DNA from: CAINEC01 sp046073825
Lineage (GTDB): Bacteria; Bacteroidota; Bacteroidia; AKYH767-A; OLB10
NCBI GenBank assembly: GCA_046073825.1
Contig: JBJTMY010000034.1
Span: forward strand, 1 to 8,918
Direction: 5' to 3'
DNA length: 8,918 nucleotides
Every line of letters starts with the position of its first letter. Position 1 is the stretch's first letter. The notes under the pieces were generated by a model, which worked only from the letters and a program-made list of their open reading frames with translations, did no database searches and was not told where the DNA came from. Shown one piece after another: positions 6,001-8,918 of this stretch. The position numbers were made by a program, and so were the translations under genes.

Positions 6001-8918
6001 TGGTCAGAAAACAGTACAACCTACACACAAAGTGGTACTTACTCATCAGTAAACGGATGTCATACAGAAATTTTAAATTTAACAATCACGAATTCTACTT
6101 CGAATACTACTACTGCCAGTGTTTGCGATAATTATACTTGGTCAGTAAATGGACAAACTTATACTACATCTGGAACCTTTAGCAATGTTAATGGTTGCCA
6201 TACTGAAATACTAGAATTAACGATTACACCTTCCACTTCCAACACCACTATAGTAAGTGCATGTGATACTTATACATGGGCTGTAAACAGCACTACTTAT
6301 ACGCAAAGTGGAACTTATAGCAGCGTGAATGGTTGTCATACTGAAATTTTACATTTAACAATTACTCCATCAAGTGTACACACAACAAATGCAAGCGCTT
6401 GTGATACTTACACATGGACAGAAAACAATACCAGCTACACTCAAAGTGGAGCTTACACCTCTGTAACTGGATGTCATACGGAGGTATTGAATTTAACAAT
6501 TACTCCAAGTAGTAGTAATAGCACTTCTGCATCTGCGATTGATTCTTATCAATGGTCAGTAAATGGAGTTACCTACACGCAATCGGGAACTTATACCGAT
6601 GTGGATGGATGCCATACGGAGACGTTGGAATTAACAATTACTCCTTCAACATCCAATACAACTGTTATTGCACAATGTGAAAGTTACACTTGGACAGAAA
6701 CAGGAATTACTTACACACAATCAGGTACCTATTCAAATACTACAGGTGCAAATACAGAAATTTTAGTATTAACAATTAACCCAAGTACAACACATACAAA
6801 CAATGTAAGTGTATGCGATAATTATACTTGGAATGAAAACAATACTACCTATACTCAAAGTGGAACTTATTCGTCAATAACAGGATGTCATTCAGAAATA
6901 TTAAACTTGACGATTACGAATTCTACATCCAATACCACTTCGGTTAGTGCATGTGATAGTTACACATGGTCAGTAAATGGACAAACCTACACTACATCCG
7001 GAACTTATACCGATGTTGATGGATGTCATACAGAAACGTTGGTATTGACAATCACACCATCAACATCAAACACAACTATTATTAGTGCATGTGATAGCTA
7101 TACTTGGTCAGAAAACAGCATAACATATACACAAAGTGGAACTTACTCGCTTGTGAATGGATGTCATACAGAAATTTTAGAATTAACGATCACTCCAAGC
7201 ACTACGAACACAACTAGTGCAAATGCATGCGACAGTTATACATGGAGTGTAAACAGCACTAACTATACTCAAAGTGGAGTATATACTTCGGTTACTGGAT
7301 GCCACACTGAAATATTGGATTTAACCATTACCAACAGCACAAGTAACACAACTACTTTAACTGCTTGTGATAACTACACTTGGGCTGTTAACGGTCAAAC
7401 TTATACTTCATCAGGAACTTATACAGATGTGAATGGTTGCCATACAGAGACCCTTATACTAACCATTACTCCTTCAACTGACAATAACACAGTAATTAGT
7501 GAGTGTGATCAATACACATGGGCGGAGAATGGTCAAACTTATACTCAAAGTGGAACTTACAGTAGTGTTGTAGGTTGTGTAACAAAAACATTAACGTTAA
7601 CCATTACTCCAAGCACTACTGACTCGCATACAATTTCTGCATGTGATTCCTATACATGGTCATTTGGAGGACAAACTTATACAACATCAGGAACCTATAG
7701 TTATGTTAATGGATGTCATACAGAATTCTTGAATTTAACAATCATCAATTCAACTTCTAACACAACAACAATCAGTGAATGTGACAGCTATACATGGTCA
7801 GTTAACGGAGAAACTTACACTACTTCTGGAACATATACGGATGTAGATGGATGTCATACGGAAACGTTAAACCTAACCATCACGCCTTCTACTTCAAATA
7901 CAACGAATGCAAGTGCTTGCGATAGTTATACTTGGTCGGTTAACGGGCAATCATACACTCAAAGTGGAACCTACAGTTCGATAAATGGTTGCCATACAGA
8001 ATACTTGACATTATTGATTACCAACTCAACAAACAGTACAAGCACCATTTCTTCATGTGACAATTATCAATGGATTGCAAATGGAGAAACGTACACACAA
8101 TCGGGCACCTATGAATATACCAATGGTTGCCATACCTCTACATTGAAATTAACCATCACTCCTTCTAGTACGAACAATACTACAATCAATGCATGTGGAA
8201 CTTACACATGGGCGGTTAATGGTACAACCTATACTCAATCTGGTACATACAGCTCGGTAGATGGTTGCCATACGGAAATTCTATACTTAACAGTTACGCC
8301 TATTCCAACTCAGCCATCAATTGCATGTTATGAAACTGCTACGTTTAATAACACTACTTGTTCATGGGATATTTCAGGTGCTCAACCTGCTGCTCCTTCA
8401 ATCGCATGTTATCAAACAGCTACATTTAACACGACAACTTGTTCATGGGATGTTACTGGAACAAAGCCGACTCAACCAACTGCGGTTTACTGTTACGATA
8501 ATTATGTATTTAACTCCTCAAGTTGTTCTTGGGAGAATACAGGAACTCAACCAACATTACCAACAGGACTAGCATGTTACGAGGTGTTAACATTTAATAA
8601 CACTACTTGCTCTTGGGATATTTCAGGTTCTCAACCTATTGCTCCTTCTGTTGCATGTTATCAAACTGCAACATGGAATAGTTCAACATGTCAATACGAT
8701 GTGACTGGTTCTCAACCTGCCGCTCCTTCTATTGCATGTTATGAAACAGCAACATGGAATGGAACATCGTGTCAATATGATGTAACAGGATCTCAACCTG
8801 CCGCTCCTTCTGTTGCATGTTATGAAACTGCGACATGGAATGGTTCTACTTGTCAATATGATGTAACAGGGTCTAAACCTGCAGCACCTACAATTGCTTG
8901 TTATGAAACAGCAACATG
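1..8918 (+). CDS. Giant multidomain repeat surface protein, SprB/CHU_C-type adhesin (internal fragment, both ends missing)
   Basis: Frame +1 is open throughout, giving 2,972 codons without a stop. Every recognisable domain and repeat reads in this one frame, so there is no frameshift. The protein is very rich in Thr, Ser, Gly and Asn and poor in Lys and Arg, as expected for secreted repeat proteins of Bacteroidota. Domain order: six Ig-like repeats of about 83 residues, a SprB/PKD-like domain, two composite cassettes separated by four Ig/PKD-like domains, another Ig-like domain, three SprB-like repeats, twenty 46-residue Cys repeats, then a 27-residue Cys repeat. SprB itself is the mobile gliding adhesin of Flavobacterium johnsoniae; the similarity here is to its repeat type, not to the whole protein. 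The likely role is adhesion or a surface stalk, exported by Sec and type IX secretion. The signal peptide and C-terminal sorting domain are not in the window, so both export and anchoring are inferred. No catalytic motif was seen. In-frame ATG codons are internal and not proposed starts. Confidence 0.96.
100..1584 (+). repeat. Six tandem Ig-like repeats of about 83 residues (about 249 bp), arranged as three A/B pairs
   Basis: The units are marked by an ISYxGxPFC motif whose Cys codons lie at 133, 376, 625, 874, 1123 and 1372. The spacings are 243, then four times 249 bp. Each unit continues with TLTGTTGGT, an AGLxINASTG motif, then STAGTYT(V/I)TYT and a second Cys near the end. The GLxINxSTGxI…AGTYTVT pattern resembles the putative Ig domain family (He_PIG) common in secreted bacterial proteins. 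Units 1, 3 and 5 share GEI and TVTY(T/S)MAA; units 2, 4 and 6 share GA(I/V)TPSTST and TITYT. The array therefore seems built from a two-unit block of about 498 bp. Unit 6 is the most divergent, with GFC replacing PFC and a changed end (LKIFSLP). The likely role is a rod-like spacer or adhesive domain; no ligand-binding residues can be named. Confidence 0.85.
1585..1788 (+). other. Single SprB/PKD-like domain
   Basis: About 68 residues begin with PTATISGSTSGC and continue with a short SYLWSGG strand, INSLTTSGTYTVTVTD and NGC. The order W-S-x-G, then GTYTVTVTDVNGC, is the SprB repeat signature, also shared with PKD-like domains. It follows directly after the six-unit array, whose last unit ends in the same Pro-Thr linker style. 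It probably acts as an adaptor between the array and the first composite cassette. Placement in SprB rather than PKD is uncertain. Confidence 0.65.
1789..2565 (+). other. Composite cassette, copy 1: CHU_C-associated Ig-like domain split by a beta-rich module of about 170 residues
   Basis: An Ig-like first strand (ICAGGTGSVSAT, Cys codon at 1816) is followed by a long insert, after which the Ig-like domain resumes with DWYTVSSGGTLIGSGSPFNP and a YYVEN strand. The insert carries the markers GFAIPSNATIQGITVTINR, VSLVKAGTVQTT, LWGTTWTPADIN and FGVALS, and ends in a VTVTYTD strand. I have the impression that this module occurs widely in bacterial and phage-like surface proteins, but I cannot name its family with certainty; a jelly-roll or other beta-sandwich is likely. 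In the intact Ig-like domain at 2566-2820 the equivalent Cys and Trp are 19 residues apart, against 193 here. A second copy lies 1,818 bp downstream. DIN and nearby acidic residues could bind a metal ion, but this is a guess. Confidence 0.75.
2566..2820 (+). other. Ig-like domain, CHU_C-associated type
   Basis: About 85 residues with the order APTGISASRCG, VTLSAT, IDWYSASTGGTLLL, TYTTPSIAATTTYYAQ and SGC. The DWYxAxxGGTLL and TTTYYAxT strands are typical of the Ig-like domain found next to CHU_C C-terminal domains in Bacteroidota. It is the intact, uninterrupted reference for the two split cassettes on either side. It may serve as a structural spacer. Confidence 0.7.
2821..3102 (+). other. 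PKD-like domain
   Basis: About 94 residues start at AIPTVTFTAQPGATAC and contain VTYTTQAGQLNYVWTVPG, a SNTVTLKWLTAGSKTVTIN stretch and SASGC. The YVWTVPG strand followed by VxWxTAGxKTVTxN is the pattern of the PKD-like domains common in Bacteroidota surface proteins. It has a pair of Cys residues, one near the start and one near the end, that could form a disulfide. The exact boundaries are judged by eye. Confidence 0.65.
3103..3375 (+). other. Ig-like domain (YQWKLNG type)
   Basis: About 91 residues: ASVSITSNDVDNTICSGTS, VTFTATPVNGG, a YQWKLNGVNVG strand, TYTNTGLVNGDQVSVVMTS, and a Cys in the last strand. The CSGTSVTFTAT…YQWKxNGxxVG…LxxGDxVxVxMTS order is a common Ig-like pattern in Bacteroidota adhesins. 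Two Cys residues near opposite ends may form a disulfide. No other function is visible. Confidence 0.7.
3376..3615 (+). other. Ig-like domain (GTYYFNAQ type)
   Basis: About 80 residues with VSVTGGGTFCDQAVLTATGG, TIYYQGTVSGGTST, VTAAGTYYFNAQSSAGC and a closing TTVNTI strand. The pattern of IYYQGTxSGGTS followed by AGTYYFxAQxxxGCWG is typical of Bacteroidota Ig-like domains related to the CHU_C-associated group. It immediately precedes the second composite cassette. Function beyond a structural role cannot be read from the sequence. Confidence 0.65.
3616..4383 (+). other. Composite cassette, copy 2: split Ig-like domain with the same inserted module
   Basis: This is the partner of the cassette at 1789-2565. 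The Ig-like first strand is ATVCVGGSGQLTATSAC (first Cys codon at 3646) and the domain resumes at INWYTASSGGVLLGTGSTFN (Trp codon at 4213), 189 residues later. The insert repeats the same markers: GFAIPSNATINGITVTINR, VSLVKGGTVQTT, LWGSTWTPADIN and FGVVLS. The GFAIPSNATI segments align at an offset of exactly 1,818 bp. Both copies keep the same order of Ig part, insert and Ig part, so the duplicated unit was the whole cassette. Synonymous and amino-acid differences are many, so the duplication is not recent. The N-terminal third of the insert is the least conserved between the copies. Confidence 0.75.
4384..4662 (+). other. Ig-like linker domain
   Basis: About 93 residues: NPRAKLSISDTTLCSPNAVT, a VEWLGYGITG strand, then TFQAQIVLGGSGCVG and NTVTVTSR. 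The Cys near the start and the Cys in GSGC are placed like those of neighbouring Ig/PKD-like domains. I do not recognise a specific family. It joins the second cassette to the SprB-like repeats and contains most of the few basic residues in this part of the protein. Confidence 0.5.
4663..5391 (+). repeat. Three tandem SprB-like repeats (about 80 residues each)
   Basis: Repeat 1 (4663-4911) has CGLTNGKIVATASPAYPPYR, FIWKN and LNAGNYSLSVFDN. Repeat 2 (4912-5148) is the clearest: ITCNGLSDGTASVSITAG, APYSYSWNGG, IIGLSAGTYSVTVTDVNGC. Repeat 3 (5149-5391) is degenerate, with SCANTNNGSITLSLSGGSGS, VDWYN, LSNLAPGTYYALITDANNC. The order C-x-G-x-x-D/N-G, then PYxYxW, then GLxAGTYxVxVTDxNGC defines the SprB repeat, named after the gliding adhesin of F. 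johnsoniae. The same repeat is also found in many non-motile surface proteins, so gliding cannot be concluded. Confidence 0.85.
5392..5571 (+). repeat. Divergent 50-residue forerunner of the 46-residue array
   Basis: After a short linker, a unit starting at the Cys codon at 5422 runs 150 bp to the next unit. It keeps the CDSY start, the TTSGVYSHTY strand, a GC near the end and an N-I-T-V-T-P strand. It differs by LPWGTTV in place of the Y-T/Q-W core and by GCDSVV in place of GCHTE. The CDSY…LPWGTTV…GCDSV form is one I recall as common in other Bacteroidota proteins, so this unit probably represents the general family and the 20 units after it a local expansion. Confidence 0.7.
5572..8325 (+). 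repeat. Twenty tandem 46-residue Cys repeats (138 bp each, no length change)
   Basis: The first-position codon of each unit lies at 5572 + 138n for n = 0 to 19, checked unit by unit; the last unit is two codons short before the next repeat type takes over. Counting the first Cys as 1, nearly all units have Asp2, Tyr4, Trp6, Tyr13, Ser16-Gly17, Gly24-Cys25 and then His-Thr-Glu, followed by an L-x-L-T-I-T strand and a Pro/Asn-Ser-Thr linker. Tyr4, Trp6, Tyr13, Ser16, Gly17 and Gly24 are kept in all 20. The two Cys probably form one disulfide per unit, giving a stiff chain of small beta domains. Exceptions: Ile at position 1 in unit 8 (6538), Ala at position 25 in unit 9 (6748), CVTK in unit 15 and CHTS in unit 19. 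Third-base differences are many while the protein pattern is held, which fits long purifying selection. Confidence 0.95.
8326..8918 (+). repeat. Tandem 27-residue Cys repeats (81-84 bp), at least seven full units plus a partial one
   Basis: First-Cys codons lie at 8326, 8407, 8491, 8575, 8656, 8737, 8818 and 8899, so spacings are 81, 84, 84, then 81 bp four times. Each unit reads A-C-Y-(E/Q)-T-A-T-(F/W)-N, a second Cys 11 residues after the first, an aromatic and Asp, then (V/I)-(T/S)-G and a Pro-rich linker such as SQPAAPS. Similar CYETATFN…TGTQP repeats are, as far as I recall, found in other Bacteroidota surface proteins. Early units have TCSW, later ones TCQY or SCQY. Unit 3 is the most divergent (YCYDNYVFN). 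Later units are more alike at the DNA level than early ones, suggesting a younger expansion towards the 3' side. The array continues beyond the window. Confidence 0.92.

Noticed and set aside
5572..8325. CRISPR-like regular spacing
   Set aside because: The 138-bp period is fully coding, the whole unit is conserved rather than repeat plus unique spacer, and there is no short palindromic repeat.
8321..8572. Plus-strand open frame of 83 codons in frame +2
   Set aside because: It overlaps the 27-residue repeat array in the main frame. Its His-Val/Leu-rich, internally repeated translation is a frame-shifted echo of that array.
1..8918. Phase-variation tracts, promoters, terminators or RNA genes inside the window
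   Set aside because: No long homopolymer or short simple-repeat tract likely to slip was seen, and no hairpin plus T-run or promoter-like pair stood out from the coding repeats.

Overview
The whole 8,918-base window is the inside of one giant gene on the + strand. Frame +1 stays open from base 1 to base 8918 (2,972 complete codons plus two bases) with no stop codon. Neither the start nor the end of the gene is in the window. There is no intergenic space, and I see no RNA gene, promoter, terminator or mobile element. The product is a Thr/Ser/Gly-rich secreted or surface protein made of small beta-sandwich domains and tandem repeats. SprB-like repeats, Ig-like domains of the CHU_C-associated kind, PKD-like domains and Cys-rich 46- and 27-residue repeats together point to Bacteroidota (Flavobacteriia, Chitinophagia or a relative). 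Such proteins usually leave the cell by the type IX secretion system and end in a sorting domain, which here would lie downstream.

Layout: 1-99 is the tail of an Ig/SprB-like domain. 100-1584 holds six Ig-like repeats of about 83 residues in three A/B pairs. 1585-1788 is one SprB/PKD-like domain. 1789-2565 and 3616-4383 are two copies of a composite cassette in which a module of about 170 residues appears to sit inside an Ig-like domain. Between them are four single domains: Ig-like 2566-2820, PKD-like 2821-3102, Ig-like 3103-3375 and 3376-3615. 4384-4662 is another Ig-like domain. 4663-5391 holds three SprB-like repeats. 5392-5571 is a divergent 50-residue forerunner of the next array. 5572-8325 contains exactly 20 repeats of 46 residues (138 bp) with no insertion or deletion. 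8326-8918 is a 27-residue Cys-rich repeat running off the window.

The parts probably form a long extracellular stalk, stiffened by one disulfide per unit, that holds adhesive domains away from the cell. The role is inferred from architecture; no enzyme motif was seen. The most interesting points are internal: higher-order periodicity in all three arrays (2-unit, 3/6-unit and 3-unit), a pair of neighbouring 46-residue units that have each lost the opposite cysteine, the nested-domain cassette, and near-absence of Lys/Arg from the 46-residue array. I found no convincing sign of a new multi-gene system.
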